A stretch of 64,000 bases of DNA from Mariprofundus aestuarium (GCF_002795805.1 NZ_CP018799.1:923001-987000); one strand, 5' to 3'. Shown: positions 45,175 through 56,049, numbered from the stretch's first letter. The notes: generated from the letters alone by a model not told the origin. A program made the numbers and translations.

Positions 45175-46767
45175 ATGAAAAAGAATTTACCAGTGACACA
45201 GCAAGAAAAAGAGTTTGATGCCAAGGCAAACATTCTTTCCACTACAAACCCAAAGGGTGTTATCACCTATGTGAATAAAGACTTTATTGATATCAGTGGC
45301 TTCACCAATGATGAGCTTATCAATAAGAATCATAATGTTGTAAGGCATCCGGACATGCCGGAGCTGGCATTTGCTGACCTCTGGGCCACTATAAAATCAG
45401 GAAAATCATGGATGGGGGTCGTGAAGAATCGTTGCAAAGACGGCAGTCATTACTGGGTTAATGCATTTGTCACACCAATCATGAAAAATGGTGCTATTGC
45501 TGAGTTTCAATCTATTCGAAGCAAGCCGGATCGTAGCCTAGTTAAGCATGCTGAGCGGTTTTATAAGAAGATAAATTCAGGCTCCCTGCCATGGTATTTC
45601 AATATTCCTGTGCCGGGATTAAAGAGCAGGCTTGTCGGTGCTGTTGCCTTGATGCTTTATGCGGTGCTCTTCCATCTAGTTGAAGGTATCGAACCAGATG
45701 CAGCATGGCAGGGGCTTGGCATGGGCGTGTTGATGTCAGCGGTGATGATTTATGCCATTTCATGGCCATTTACAAAACTTTTAGCCGCATCCCGCAAGGT
45801 GGTTGATAATAAGGTGATGCAGTACGTTTATACCGGTCGCCGGGATGATATGGGTCAGATTATGCTGGCTATGAAGCTGCTGGAAGCAGAAGGCGGCGGT
45901 ATTGTAGGTCGTTTGGCGGATTCATCCGAGCAGATTGCCGGTGATTCCGAGCAACTTCGGCATGCGGTCGATCAGAGCCATCAGGGACTTGAAGCAATGT
46001 TCTCTGAAACCAATCTTGTGGCAACTGCCATGACAGAAATGACATCCAGCATTCAGGAAGTGGCGCGTAATGCTCAGGATGCATCGGAAGCAGCAAATAA
46101 CGCACATGAGCAAACATCTATTGGCAGCCAAATTGTTAATGAGGCAACAGGGAAAATTAATGATCTGGCAGCTCTGGTGGAAGAGTCTGCCGGTGTAATA
46201 AGAGACTTGGAAAAAGAGAGTGATGAAATTAGTAATATTCTCACGCTCATTCGTGAGATCGCCACGCAAACCAGTCTGTTGGCATTGAATGCAACCATAG
46301 AGTCGGCTCGTGCTGGTGAGGCAGGTAAAGGCTTTGCCGTGGTTGCCTATGAGGTCAAGACTCTGGCTACCAATACGCATGAAGCAATCGTAGAAATTGA
46401 GAATATGATCAGCAACCTCCAAGGCCACTCCAAATCAGCTGCGGAAAAAATGGTGGATGGCCAGAAACAGGCTCTGGATACAGTAGAGCAGTCAAAGAAA
46501 GTGGCAGAATCTCTGGAGGCAGTTGCTTCTGCAGTCGGCATGATTAACAACCTGAATTCACAGATTGCCACGGCTGTTGAAGAGCAGGGGGCGGCAGCTG
46601 AAGAGATTAACCGAAGTGTACTGTCGATTCGCAATGCTTCCGAGTCCAATATGGAAGCTTCTACTGAGACTGAAGCATCCAGTAGCTCCCTGAATAACCT
46701 TGCTCAGGAACTGAAAGGGCTAGCTGACCAGTTCTGGGACAAGCGGATCGAGGCTAATTCTAAGTAG
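45175..46767 (+). CDS. PAS-domain methyl-accepting chemotaxis protein, Aer-like
   Basis: A 530-residue receptor. A PAS domain (about 15-120, with [20 protein letters not shown] and HPDMPE) probably binds FAD and senses redox or oxygen, as in Aer. Two close membrane helices (about 150-205) follow without a large periplasmic domain, then a HAMP-like link and the signalling coiled coil. The hairpin tip is [20 protein letters not shown], giving a receptor that can bind CheA/CheW. ATG 45175 is chosen with GAGG 6 bases before; ATG 45163 is an alternative. It is an orphan with no che genes nearby, in an AT-rich insert between conserved neighbours. Confidence 0.88.
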   Translation: MKKNLPVTQQEKEFDAKANILSTTNPKGVITYVNKDFIDISGFTNDELINKNHNVVRHPDMPELAFADLWATIKSGKSWMGVVKNRCKDGSHYWVNAFVTPIMKNGAIAEFQSIRSKPDRSLVKHAERFYKKINSGSLPWYFNIPVPGLKSRLVGAVALMLYAVLFHLVEGIEPDAAWQGLGMGVLMSAVMIYAISWPFTKLLAASRKVVDNKVMQYVYTGRRDDMGQIMLAMKLLEAEGGGIVGRLADSSEQIAGDSEQLRHAVDQSHQGLEAMFSETNLVATAMTEMTSSIQEVARNAQDASEAANNAHEQTSIGSQIVNEATGKINDLAALVEESAGVIRDLEKESDEISNILTLIREIATQTSLLALNATIESARAGEAGKGFAVVAYEVKTLATNTHEAIVEIENMISNLQGHSKSAAEKMVDGQKQALDTVEQSKKVAESLEAVASAVGMINNLNSQIATAVEEQGAAAEEINRSVLSIRNASESNMEASTETEASSSSLNNLAQELKGLADQFWDKRIEANSK

Positions 46768-46794
46768 AATACAGCCTGATAAAGGATTGGAGAT

Positions 46795-46822
46795 GACCTG
46801 TCCCTCAATTTAGGGGCAGGTC
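46795..46822. repeat. 11-bp hairpin after the chemoreceptor gene
   Basis: GACCTGTCCCT (46795-46805) pairs with AGGGGCAGGTC (46812-46822), one G-T pair, 6-base loop. No T-run follows, so it is a weak terminator at best. Confidence 0.55.
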
Positions 46823-46976
46823 TCATTATTGGGTATAAGTGGTTGTCATGGTGGTGAATCGGAGGGAGTCTTCCGAACAGATCATGACAATCACCTGTTT
46901 TCATAAATTACACACTCTAAGCGCCGTTATATCTCTCAACACTCTCCTGAATTCGTTGCTGAAGGGGGAGGGGTAG

Positions 46977-48659
46977 ATGCTGCCAGAGGGGAATACGGTT
47001 AAAGGGCGCAAACTTGCATGGCGCAATGGTTCACTGGTTGCTGATGATCCGGTGACGGCATGGGATGGTCTGCTGGCAGCGCGTGGATTGAGCGAGGCGG
47101 ACCCCTTCTTTTCACCCAAGCTTGCTGATCTACCTGATCCCTTTGTCATGGCTGACATGAGCAAGGCCGCAGCGCGCGTGAGTGATGCAGTGGTGAATGG
47201 TGAATCGATTCATATCTTTGGTGATTTTGACGCTGATGGCGTCAACGGCACTGCGATACTCGTTGAATCGCTGCAAGCGGCAGGGGCCAATGTGACCTTC
47301 TCGATTCCGCATCGCGCTGATGATGGACACGGTATCGGTGTCGAGCCGGTTCAGCAGGCGTTTGCTGCAGGGACCCAGCTCGGTATCAGCGTTGATACCG
47401 GAACCACCTGTTTCGATGCCTGTGATGAGGCAACCCGCCTTGGTCTTGATCTGATTGTCAGCGACCATCATCTACCGGAAGCCTCGCTTCCCGGCTGTTT
47501 TGCACTGCTTAACCCGGCCCGTAGCGACTGCGGCTTTGGTGATCGAAGGTTGTGCGGTACCGGTGTCGCCTTCTTCCTGTTGATGGCGGTCTGGAAATTG
47601 CTCGGTGAGAAAGGGCAACGCCCCGCGTTCGATCTGCGTCTTCTATTGGATCGCGTGGCTGTGGCAACCATTGCCGATGTGATGGACCTGATAGGCGTGA
47701 ATCGCATTCTCGTTTATCACGGTTTGAAAAAGCTTAATACCGATCCATCGACCGGTATGCGGGCACTGCTCAATGTCGCCAAGGTGAAAAAAGAGGTGAC
47801 GGCTGAAACGGTCGGTTTCTATATTGCGCCGCGCATTAACGCGGCAGGTCGCCTGCAGCATGGTGAGGCGGCGATGCGGCTGCTCTCCACATCTGATGCT
47901 GCCGAAGCGGCTAAGCTGGCTGCTGAGCTGGATGAAACGAATAAACAGCGACGTCAGGTTGAGGCTGAGGTTTTCAAGCAGGCCGAGGCCAAGCTGGGTG
48001 GGGCGAAGGTGCTGGCTGTCTATGATGAGGCCTGGCATGCCGGTGTGGTGGGTTTGGCAGCGGGCAGACTTGCCCGTAAGCACGGCAAACCTGCAGCGGT
48101 TGCTTTCGTAACGCCGGATGGTGCTGTGAGGGCCTCTTTGCGCGGTAGCCCGGGTTACCACGTAGGTGACCTGTTAAATGCGTGTGGCGAGCATCTGGAT
48201 GGTTTTGGCGGCCATGCGGGAGCCGGTGGTGGCACCATCAAGTCAGGTCAGTGGGATGGCTTTGTCGCTGCGTTCGAAAAAGCGGTTGATGAGCAGGAAG
48301 AGCATGGTGCTGATCACATGCTGCTGCCTGTAGATGGTCTGCTTGGACTAACTGCGATGCACATTGCGCTGGCTGAGCGTTTGTCACGGTTCAACCCTTT
48401 AGGGCGCGGCAACCCTGCATGCACATGGCTGGTGAATGATCTGCATATCGCCGACCGGCGTGATCTTAAGGGGGGTGTTTGCCGTTTGAAACTGACCGAT
48501 GGATCCAGCTGGATCGATGGCATTGTGTTTGGTGCCAATGGTTTTGGTGATGCCATTCAGCCCGGCCTGACAGTTTCTGTACTGGGCCAACTGCAGAAGG
48601 ATGAATGGCGAGGCAATGGCGCAGTGCAGTTTGTCATCGAGGATCTGATACCAGCCTAA
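46977..48659 (+). CDS. recJ: single-stranded-DNA-specific exonuclease RecJ
   Basis: A 560-residue DHH-family 5'-3' exonuclease. The phosphoesterase core has FGDFDADGVNGTA and SDHHLPEASLP, the DHHA1 domain has GGHAGAGGGT, and an OB-fold lies at the C-terminus (about 460-560). It processes DNA ends in recombination and mismatch repair. GGGGGAGGGG lies immediately upstream of the ATG. Confidence 0.96.
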   Translation: MLPEGNTVKGRKLAWRNGSLVADDPVTAWDGLLAARGLSEADPFFSPKLADLPDPFVMADMSKAAARVSDAVVNGESIHIFGDFDADGVNGTAILVESLQAAGANVTFSIPHRADDGHGIGVEPVQQAFAAGTQLGISVDTGTTCFDACDEATRLGLDLIVSDHHLPEASLPGCFALLNPARSDCGFGDRRLCGTGVAFFLLMAVWKLLGEKGQRPAFDLRLLLDRVAVATIADVMDLIGVNRILVYHGLKKLNTDPSTGMRALLNVAKVKKEVTAETVGFYIAPRINAAGRLQHGEAAMRLLSTSDAAEAAKLAAELDETNKQRRQVEAEVFKQAEAKLGGAKVLAVYDEAWHAGVVGLAAGRLARKHGKPAAVAFVTPDGAVRASLRGSPGYHVGDLLNACGEHLDGFGGHAGAGGGTIKSGQWDGFVAAFEKAVDEQEEHGADHMLLPVDGLLGLTAMHIALAERLSRFNPLGRGNPACTWLVNDLHIADRRDLKGGVCRLKLTDGSSWIDGIVFGANGFGDAIQPGLTVSVLGQLQKDEWRGNGAVQFVIEDLIPA

Positions 48660-48775
48660 TCGCCGCTTTTTATAGCTTCTCCATGCTGTCAGAGAGTGGA
48701 TGGCAGCTTATTGCAGTCTGGAATTTATCAGCCATTCATCCTATACTAGTCAGTAGTTCGCTATAGGAGGGCATT

Positions 48776-50353
48776 ATGGTGTTACCTGACCCTGCTGCTT
48801 CTGTTGATCGCCCGCCTGAAAAGCCTAAGCTTAAATGGGCAGTTCTGGTTCCCTTCTCCGCAGTGGTCGTGCTTGTTGTTGCACTTTTCGCTTATACGAC
48901 CTATCGGCAGCAGCAGCAGGACCTTGAGCATGAAGCAAGGCGGGTCAGCTCCTCAATCCAGTATCTTTACCAGAAGGGGCTCTTTGACCATGCCGAGATT
49001 CTGGCGGCGGCCACTGAGAGCATTGTTAATAACGAGCTTATGGCTGCGGCCCTGATTCGCAATGATCGCCAGCGGCTACTGGTGCTTAGCCGCAAACATT
49101 TTTCCGATATAAAAGCGAAGTACGGCATCACCCACTGGTATTTCACCGACAAGAGTCGCGTCAACCTGTTGCGTGTACACCAGCCCAAACGTCACGGTGA
49201 TAAGATTAATCGCTTCACGATGATGGAAGCTGAGCGTACCGGATCGGCGTCCTACGGCATGGAGATCGGTCCTCTCGGTACCTTTACACTGCGCTATGTC
49301 TATCCCTGGTATGTTACTAATGGGGAGACATCCACGCTGATCGGCTACGTTGAAGTGGGCATGGAGGTCGAACACCTGTTCGACGAGATTGAGAATATGA
49401 TGGACGTCGGTATCTCTGTGTTTATCGAGAAGTCGCTGCTGACCCGTGAGCGCTGGGAGGAGGGGGTGAAGATGCTCGGTCGCGTGCCGAACTGGGATCG
49501 CTTCGAGAATCTGGTATCCACCGCATTCCGCCAGGAGAAGGTCTCCGCACCACTGCTTGATCAGTTTGCCAGCGGAGGAAGGAGCGTTGATATCAAGCCT
49601 CTTGATATGGCAAGTGGAGAGATCAATTTCAGGGTGGTTCCGGTATCGCTCAAGGATGTGCGCAAGGAGCATATCGGGTTTGCGGTGGCCTTTATGGATA
49701 TTACATCCAAGTCGATGGCAGCCCGTGGCAAGGTGATCACGGCGCTTGCAATTGCCATTTTTGTAGGACTTTCACTCTTCGCCTTCTTCTACCGGCTGCT
49801 TGGTGAGACCGAAAATAGGCTGCTCAAGGCGGATGAGAAACTCAGGGAAATGGCTACGCATGACGGCCTTACCGGGCTGCTTAACCATCGCATGTTCCAG
49901 AACCAGCTGGAGATAGAGAGCCAGCGTGCTGCCCGTTACGGCAAGCAGGTGACAATGCTGATGATTGATGTCGATTTCTTTAAAAAGGTGAACGACAACT
50001 ACGGCCACAGCACCGGTGATTTCGTGCTGAAACGGATCAGTAAACTGATCACGGATCAGTGCCGAAATATTGATACGATTTGCCGCTATGGCGGTGAAGA
50101 GATCGCGGTGCTTCTGCCTGAGACGCCATTGGAGGAGGGGGTGCATGCCGCCGAGCGCATCCGCATGCATATAGAAAGTGACACCTTCGAAGGCTCCGGT
50201 ATCGAGAACCTGAAGGTATCAGCTAGTATCGGCGTTTCCGCATTTCCTTCACATGCAGGCACACCTTCTGAGCTGGCCCAGAGTGCCGACAATGCGCTTT
50301 ATGTGGCCAAGGAGAGTGGTCGCAACAAGGTGGTGGCAGCAGAGCAGGCTTAA
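48776..50353 (+). CDS. membrane sensor diguanylate cyclase
   Basis: A 525-residue protein. An N-terminal helix (about 21-42), a periplasmic double-sensor-like region (about 43-320) and a second helix (about 325-343) precede a GGDEF domain. The active site is RYGGEEIAV, with an inhibitory I-site RNID five residues before it, so it should make cyclic di-GMP and be product-inhibited. THDGLTGLLNHRMF is the standard domain entry. AGGAGGG lies before the ATG. A TATACT element is about 33 bases upstream of the ribosome site. Confidence 0.92.
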   Translation: MVLPDPAASVDRPPEKPKLKWAVLVPFSAVVVLVVALFAYTTYRQQQQDLEHEARRVSSSIQYLYQKGLFDHAEILAAATESIVNNELMAAALIRNDRQRLLVLSRKHFSDIKAKYGITHWYFTDKSRVNLLRVHQPKRHGDKINRFTMMEAERTGSASYGMEIGPLGTFTLRYVYPWYVTNGETSTLIGYVEVGMEVEHLFDEIENMMDVGISVFIEKSLLTRERWEEGVKMLGRVPNWDRFENLVSTAFRQEKVSAPLLDQFASGGRSVDIKPLDMASGEINFRVVPVSLKDVRKEHIGFAVAFMDITSKSMAARGKVITALAIAIFVGLSLFAFFYRLLGETENRLLKADEKLREMATHDGLTGLLNHRMFQNQLEIESQRAARYGKQVTMLMIDVDFFKKVNDNYGHSTGDFVLKRISKLITDQCRNIDTICRYGGEEIAVLLPETPLEEGVHAAERIRMHIESDTFEGSGIENLKVSASIGVSAFPSHAGTPSELAQSADNALYVAKESGRNKVVAAEQA

Positions 50354-50365
50354 TAAGTCCGCGAA

Positions 50366-50746
50366 TTAGTCCTCTCTTCTTACAAACCTGATAATCTGGC
50401 GTCGGGCTTTTTTGTCCGGGCGCTTCCTTGGTGCAGGCGCGCTGGCTGCATCAAAACGTCGCAGCTCTTTCTGCCTCTCCCTCGCCTTCAGGCTCTCTTC
50501 GCTCTCTTCATAGAGTGTTTTCGCAATGGTGGCCGAACCTCTTTTCTCCGCAAGCCCGGTTACGGTTACGGTGAATGCTTCATCACCGCGCACGATGCTC
50601 AGGAGGTCGCCAACTGACACCTGCTTGGATGCCTTGACGCGTTCGCCATTCATCTGCACATGGCCACCGCCAACCATCTCGGTGGCCAGACCCCGCGTTT
50701 TGAAAAACCTGGCCGCCCAGAGCCATTTGTCGATACGTACAGCCAT
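50366..50746 (-). CDS. hslR: S4-domain RNA-binding heat-shock protein (Hsp15-like)
   Basis: A 126-residue protein starting with an S4 RNA-binding domain (RIDKWLWAARFFKTRGLA, then GHVQMNGERVKASKQVSVGD) and ending in a long basic tail. Hsp15 binds stalled 50S subunits carrying nascent chains. It is convergent with the diguanylate cyclase and lies just after yaeQ on the same strand (7 bases). Confidence 0.88.
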   Translation of the reverse strand: MAVRIDKWLWAARFFKTRGLATEMVGGGHVQMNGERVKASKQVSVGDLLSIVRGDEAFTVTVTGLAEKRGSATIAKTLYEESEESLKARERQKELRRFDAASAPAPRKRPDKKARRQIIRFVRRED

Positions 50747-50753
50747 CGGCGGG

Positions 50754-51290
50754 TTATTTGGTAGTGCTGGGCGTCACTTCAAGGGAGCGCTCGCCATCGG
50801 AGATCAGGGTAGTGCCATCCTGAATGGTGAACTGCAACTGCATGGTGCGCTGGCTGAATCCAGCCAGCGTTGCCATCGTTGCATCATCCACATTAAAGAT
50901 GCGCAGGTTGCTGAATCGCTGCAGTTTATTCTGCATCTTCTCCCACCACATCTGCGCGCTGTTACGGTTATAGGTGTAGATGATCACCTGCTGTGAACGG
51001 CCACAGGCGCGGCGGATGCGCTTTTCATCGGGCTGGCCAAGGTCGATCCATAACTCAATCTCATCACTGAGGCTTTTAACCCACAGGTCGGGTTCATCTT
51101 CGCTGCTCAGCCCCTTGGTAAAGGAGAGTCTCTCGTCCGCATTCAGTGCAAAGGCGAGGATGCGCAACATCATGCGCTCATCGTTCTCTGATGGATGGCG
51201 GGCGATGGTCAGGGCATGGTCGTTATAGTAGTTGCGATCCATGTCGGTGATCTGGAGCTCAGCTTTGAAAATAGTGGATTTAATGGCCAT
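50754..51290 (-). CDS. yaeQ: YaeQ family protein
   Basis: A 178-residue protein with the complete family pattern: MAIKSTIFKAELQITDMDR, YYNDHALTIARHPSENDERM, the LWIDLGQPDEKRIRRACGRS segment and VIIYTYNR. YaeQ has a PD-(D/E)xK nuclease-like fold; its role is unresolved. The frame stays open 119 codons further upstream, across the prfB start, but the family N-terminus fixes the start here. It is divergent from prfB. Confidence 0.92.
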   Translation of the reverse strand: MAIKSTIFKAELQITDMDRNYYNDHALTIARHPSENDERMMLRILAFALNADERLSFTKGLSSEDEPDLWVKSLSDEIELWIDLGQPDEKRIRRACGRSQQVIIYTYNRNSAQMWWEKMQNKLQRFSNLRIFNVDDATMATLAGFSQRTMQLQFTIQDGTTLISDGERSLEVTPSTTK

Positions 51291-51477
51291 GGCGGCTTCT
51301 AGGCCAGATCGCTGGCTTGAGCAAGAGTGAAGATGGAGACTTGAAAGATAAAGGGGGTAATTACCTTCTGGTTTGTGGGGAAATGAAGTGCTTTTACCAT
51401 ACATATGGTTGATTTGATTGAGCGAATATGTACCTTCCACATCCTCCCGAAAGGGGCTGTTTTTGCTGGAGTTGACG

Positions 51478-52603
51478 ATGAATATTGAAGATAGAATTGC
51501 AGGTTTCAGGACGCGGGCGGAAGATTTCAACCGTCGTCTGGATGCCATGCGGAGGTCACTTTGACGTCGATGCCAAAGAAGAGGAACTGCGCGAGCTAAA
51601 CGCACGCATCGAAGATCCGACTTTGTGGGATAATGCTGAGGAGGCACAGCGCCTGATGCAGGAGCGTGCCCGGGTCGAAAGGGTGATCAACGAATACAAG
51701 CGGGCCTCCAGCGAGCTGGAGGATGCCTCCATGCTGTTTGAGATGGGGCTGGAAGAGAGTGATCGCGACTCCCAGATCGAGGCCGTGGAAGGACTGGATG
51801 CTGTCCAGCCTCAGGTTGAAGCGCTGGAGCTTGCCCAGATGCTGGGTGGTGAAACCGATGCCGAGTCAGCCTTTCTTGATATCAATGCCGGTTCCGGTGG
51901 CACCGAAGCACAGGACTGGGCTGAGATGCTGTTGCGCATGTACCTTCGCTGGGCTGAGCGCAAGGGATTCAAGACCGAGTTGATGGAGTGTACCGCCGGT
52001 GAAGAGGCGGGTATCAAATCGGCTACTGTATCGATCAAGGGCGAATATGCTTATGGGTTCCTGAAGGCAGAGATTGGCGTGCACCGGCTGGTGCGTAAAT
52101 CACCGTTTGATTCGGGTAACCGCCGCCACACCTCATTTTCATCGGTGTTTGCGTTTCCTGATATTGAGCGTGAGATCGACATTGATATTGATCCATCCGA
52201 TGTGCGGGTAGATACCTATCGCGCCAGTGGTGCCGGCGGTCAGCATATCAATAAGACTGACTCGGCAGTTCGTCTGACCCATGTCCCGACCGGTGTCGTG
52301 GTGCAGTGTCAGAATGATCGCTCGCAGCATAAGAACAAGGCCGCGGCTTGGAGCATGCTGAAGGCACGTCTTTACGAGCGCGAAGTTGAAATGAGGAATT
52401 CCGAGAAGCAGGCGCTGGAGGATACCAAGACCGATATCGGTTGGGGTCACCAGATTCGCTCCTACGTGCTGGATCAATCGCGCATTAAGGATCTGCGCAC
52501 AGGTATGGAAACCGGCAACACGCAGGCTTTTCTGGATGGCGACATTGATGCCTTCATTCAGGCAGAGCTGATGGGTATTCGAAGGGGTGAAAACAGCGAG
52601 TAA
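51478..52603 (+). CDS. prfB: peptide chain release factor 2, programmed +1 frameshift
   Basis: RF2, about 374 residues after frameshifting. The zero-frame part runs 51478-51561 (28 codons starting MNIEDRIAG) to an in-frame TGA at 51562-51564; translation then resumes one base on at 51563. The slip site is CTT-TGA-C, preceded by CGGAGG, an internal ribosome-binding stimulator. Because RF2 itself reads UGA, the slip makes an autoregulatory loop. The SPF anticodon-like motif (KSPFDSG) and GAGGQHINK catalytic loop are both present. GGAG lies 6 bases before the ATG. A terminator follows. Confidence 0.96.
51553..51565 (+). promoter_or_regulatory. RF2 programmed frameshift site
   Basis: AGG-TCA-CTT-TGA-C: a Shine-Dalgarno-like AGG (part of GGAGG) three bases before the CTT slip codon, then the UGA stop with the unfavourable following C. 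This is the standard bacterial RF2 arrangement. Confidence 0.93.
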
Positions 52604-52644
52604 GAATCTGGAAGAAGAGCTGCGGAATTGCTTTATTCACAAAT

Positions 52645-52677
52645 AAAAAAAGGCGCCTCTACGAGGCGCCTTTTTTA
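52645..52677. terminator. bidirectional terminator between prfB and typA
   Basis: A perfect 14-bp stem (AAAAAAGGCGCCTC with its complement) and a TAC loop; A-run on one side and T-run on the other allow use from both strands. It serves the convergent prfB and typA. Confidence 0.93.
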
Positions 52678-52694
52678 CTGCTTGTCTCTTTTAC

Positions 52695-54512
52695 TTAAGA
52701 AGCGCGTGGTGTTGCACGTTTGCGCTCATTCTCTTTGAGGAAACGCTTGCGCAGGCGGATCGATTTAGGAGTGATCTCTACCAGTTCATCATCTGCAATG
52801 AACTCGATAGCACGCTCCAGACTCAGTTTCATAGGCGGAACCAGATCAATGGACTCATCCTTACCTGATGCACGTACGTTGGTCAGTTTCTTCTCCTTGA
52901 TCGGATTCACTGTCATATCTGAATCACGGCTGTTGATGCCGATGATCATGCCTTCATACAGCTTCTCACCAGAGCCGATAAACATCTTGCCGCGCTCCTG
53001 TAGTTTCCACAGGGCAAAGGCAACGGACTCACCATTCTCCATGGAGATCAATACGCCGTTGGTACGGCCCGGCAGAGCGCCGACATACGGTCCGTAGGCG
53101 TGGAATACATGATTCATGATACCAGTGCCACGGGTGTCGGTGAGGAATTCAGAGGTGTAGCCGATCAGGCTGCGGGTAGGGGCCATGAACTCAATGCGGG
53201 TATAACCGTCTGCATTGGTCTCCATCGAGGTCATTTCAGCACCGCGTTTGCCCAGCTTTTCAATAACCGAGCCCTGATACTCTGACTCCACATCAACGGT
53301 CACGTGCTCGTATGGCTCCTGTTTAACGCCATCGATCGTGCGGATAATTACGGTAGGGCGTGATACAGCCATCTCGAAACCTTCGCGACGCATGGTTTCC
53401 AGCAGGATGCCGATATGCAGCTCGCCTCGGCCTGATACCTTATAGATGTCGGCTGAGTCAGTCTCTTCTACACGCATGGCCACATTGGTGCGGATTTCAC
53501 GCATCAGTCGGTCACGAATCTGGCGGGTGGTGATCAGCTTGCCTTCAGTGCCAGCCAGCGGTGAATTGTTGACATGCAGTTCCATGGAGAGCGTTGGCTC
53601 ATCCACGTGGATTACCGGCAGTGCAATAGGATTCTCTTTGGAGGCAATGGTTTCACCAATGTTAATATGCTCGATGCCGGCAATGGCGATGATGTCACCA
53701 GCCTGGGCCTCCTTGATTTCGATGCGGTTGAGGCCAAGGAAACCAAGCAGCTTGGAGACCTTAAAGGTCTCTTTAGAGGAGTCGGCGTGTACAACGGTGA
53801 TATCTTCACCTGTTTTGATACGGCCGTTGGCGATACGACCGATAACGATACGGCCAATATATTCATCCCAGTCCAGCGTAGTAGCTAGCATCTGCAGCGG
53901 CGCATCAGGGTCACCCTCAGGCTCCTGAACATGCTCGATGATGGTGTCGAACAGGCAGGTCAGGTTGTCGGACTTTTCATTCAGATCAAGCATGCCGTAA
54001 CCGTTCTTGGCCGAAGCATAAACAACCGGGAACTCAAGCTGCTCATCTGTAGCACCAAGGGAGGCAAACAGGTCAAAGGTGAGGTCAACGACAGCATCAG
54101 GATCAGAGCCTTCACGGTCGATCTTGTTAATTACAACAATCGGCTTCAGGCCTAGAGCCAGCGCTTTGGAGGTTACAAATTTTGTCTGCGGCATTGGGCC
54201 TTCGCGGGCATCAACCAGCAGTACTACACCGTCAACCATGTTCAGAACACGCTCAACCTCGCCGCCGAAGTCGGCATGGCCAGGGGTGTCGATAATGTTG
54301 ATGTGGGTATCACCGTAGCGGATTGCGGTGTTCTTGGCGGTAATGGTAATGCCACGCTCTTTTTCGAGGTCGTTGGAGTCCATGACACAGGTCTCCATGT
54401 CAGCACGGAGTGAATCCATTGTGCCGGACTGCTTCAGCAGTTCATCAACCAGGGTAGTTTTGCCATGGTCAACGTGGGCGATGATGGCGATATTGCGCAG
54501 CTTGCGGGACAT
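52695..54512 (-). CDS. typA: ribosome-associated GTPase TypA/BipA
   Basis: A 605-residue translational GTPase. G1 [10 protein letters not shown]3 [11 protein letters not shown]4 NKIDRE, and the TypA-specific C-terminal domain ([20 protein letters not shown]) are present. It supports 50S assembly and growth under stress or cold. The start at MSRKLRN follows the family and has GAGG upstream; the frame is open 16 codons further. Confidence 0.97.
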   Translation of the reverse strand: MSRKLRNIAIIAHVDHGKTTLVDELLKQSGTMDSLRADMETCVMDSNDLEKERGITITAKNTAIRYGDTHINIIDTPGHADFGGEVERVLNMVDGVVLLVDAREGPMPQTKFVTSKALALGLKPIVVINKIDREGSDPDAVVDLTFDLFASLGATDEQLEFPVVYASAKNGYGMLDLNEKSDNLTCLFDTIIEHVQEPEGDPDAPLQMLATTLDWDEYIGRIVIGRIANGRIKTGEDITVVHADSSKETFKVSKLLGFLGLNRIEIKEAQAGDIIAIAGIEHINIGETIASKENPIALPVIHVDEPTLSMELHVNNSPLAGTEGKLITTRQIRDRLMREIRTNVAMRVEETDSADIYKVSGRGELHIGILLETMRREGFEMAVSRPTVIIRTIDGVKQEPYEHVTVDVESEYQGSVIEKLGKRGAEMTSMETNADGYTRIEFMAPTRSLIGYTSEFLTDTRGTGIMNHVFHAYGPYVGALPGRTNGVLISMENGESVAFALWKLQERGKMFIGSGEKLYEGMIIGINSRDSDMTVNPIKEKKLTNVRASGKDESIDLVPPMKLSLERAIEFIADDELVEITPKSIRLRKRFLKENERKRATPRAS

Positions 54513-54703
54513 ATGGTGTACCTCTAATCTAAAGTGGCGCGCATAGTAGCGTTTCATCAATTATATGGAAGTAATATCGCGCAGGGTGTGCCCCTTTTAC
54601 ACTAAGGGGTCATCTGCGGTTGGTATGCATCGCTCCATGCTAATATAAGTGAACACCTCTATTTTACGGCACTTATTTTACTTTAGGGGCCCAAAAATGG
54701 TGT

Positions 54704-55456
54704 TTATCTGGATGGAACAGTAAGGATTTCGCAGCCGGTTTCAGTCACGGCCAGCGTATGCTCGAACTGGGCGGAGAGTGATTTGTCGCGTGTCACCACG
54801 GTCCAGTTGTCGCCGAGCAGTTTCACCGCCGCCCGCCCGATATTCACCATCGGTTCAATCGTAAACACCATGCCGGGTTCCAGTTTCAGACCATCGCCGG
54901 GCTTGCCGTAGTGCAGGACCTGCGGATCCTCGTGGAAGGCGCGGCCGATACCGTGGCCGCAGTATTCACGCACCACTGAGCATCTCTCGCCTTCAACATA
55001 GCTCTGGATCGCATGGCCGATGTCACCCAGCGTCGCACCCGGCTTGACCACTTCAATGCCGATTTCCAGTGCCTGACGGGCAACTTCAACCACCTTTGTT
55101 GCCTTGATTTTTGGTGTGCCGACAAAGAAGGTTTTACTGTTGTCACCGAACCAGCCGTTGATGATGCTGGTAACATCCACATTGATAATGTCACCATCCA
55201 CCAGTGTTTTATTGCCCGGAATGCCGTGGCATACGACATGGTTGACCGAGGTGCAGACCGATTTCGGAAAGCCGTGGTAGTTCAGCGGGGCAGGGATGGC
55301 GCCGGCCTTGACTGTAAAATCGTGAACCAGTTCGTTGATCTCGTCGGTGGTGATGCCGGGCTTAATATATGGCTCAATCATCACCAGTGTATCCGCTGCG
55401 TGATGACATGCAGGTTTCATTGCCTCGATATCTGCTGCTGTTTTGATCTGAACCAT
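54704..55456 (-). CDS. map: methionine aminopeptidase, type I
   Basis: A 250-residue metalloprotease removing initiator Met. The metal ligands are seen as NVDVTSI, WFGDNSKTF, GHGIGRAFHE, FTIEPM and QFEHTL. GGAG lies before the ATG. It is transcribed with no close partner, 190 bases from typA and divergent from sixA. Confidence 0.97.
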   Translation of the reverse strand: MVQIKTAADIEAMKPACHHAADTLVMIEPYIKPGITTDEINELVHDFTVKAGAIPAPLNYHGFPKSVCTSVNHVVCHGIPGNKTLVDGDIINVDVTSIINGWFGDNSKTFFVGTPKIKATKVVEVARQALEIGIEVVKPGATLGDIGHAIQSYVEGERCSVVREYCGHGIGRAFHEDPQVLHYGKPGDGLKLEPGMVFTIEPMVNIGRAAVKLLGDNWTVVTRDKSLSAQFEHTLAVTETGCEILTVPSR

Positions 55457-55578
55457 GCTTTCTCCAAAATCGAGTTTCTCGGTTTGCTCTGGACGGACAG
55501 TTCAGAGAACTCCTTGATTAGGGTCGCTACTATGGCTTAATCTGTAGCCAAGGTCACCTGCGACCTTTGGGGGTAATG

Positions 55579-56049
55579 ATGAGGCTCTACCTGGTTCAGC
55601 ACGGTTTGGCGAAGGATGAAAGCGAGGATGCGGCGCGCCCCTTATCCAATCAGGGCAGGGAAGATGTCACCCGTACTGCAGGTTTTCTAAGCCTGTTTGA
55701 GAAACCGAGGCCTTCAAGGATATTGCACAGCGGCAAGCTGCGGGCAGAGCAGACGGCGCAGATGTTTGCCCAAGCGTGGGGTGATCTGCCCGTTGAAAAG
55801 ACACTTGATCTTGCCCCGAACGATGATCCCTCTACATGGATAGCCCATCTCTCCTCAATGGACAGTGATCTGATGCTGGTCGGCCATCTGCCACACATGC
55901 AACGATTGGCTGGCTTATTGATCAGTGGTGACCCAGAGCGTGAAGCAGTCCATTTCCGCAACGGTGGTGTTCTCTGCCTGGAGAAACGGGAGGCTGGCTG
56001 GGCCGTGCTCTGGCAGATCAATCCAACACTTTTTTATGGTGAAGATTGA
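55579..56049 (+). CDS. sixA: phosphohistidine phosphatase SixA-like
   Basis: A 156-residue histidine-phosphatase-superfamily protein. The N-terminal catalytic segment is LYLVQHGLA, with Gln for the usual Arg of RHG, a variant common in SixA-like proteins. ARPLSNQGRED and LVGHLPHM supply the second Arg/His region. SixA removes phosphate from His-containing phosphotransfer domains. GGGGG lies before the ATG at 55579. It precedes a large hybrid histidine kinase, perhaps in one signalling unit (inference). Confidence 0.82.
   Translation: MRLYLVQHGLAKDESEDAARPLSNQGREDVTRTAGFLSLFEKPRPSRILHSGKLRAEQTAQMFAQAWGDLPVEKTLDLAPNDDPSTWIAHLSSMDSDLMLVGHLPHMQRLAGLLISGDPEREAVHFRNGGVLCLEKREAGWAVLWQINPTLFYGED

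Noticed and set aside
51291..51647. N-terminal extension of yaeQ across the prfB start
   Set aside because: Family similarity begins at the Met at 51290; the extension is antisense to prfB.
54591..54609. Hairpin CCCCTT/AAGGGG between map and typA
   Set aside because: Only 6 bp and no T-run on either side; not supported as a terminator.
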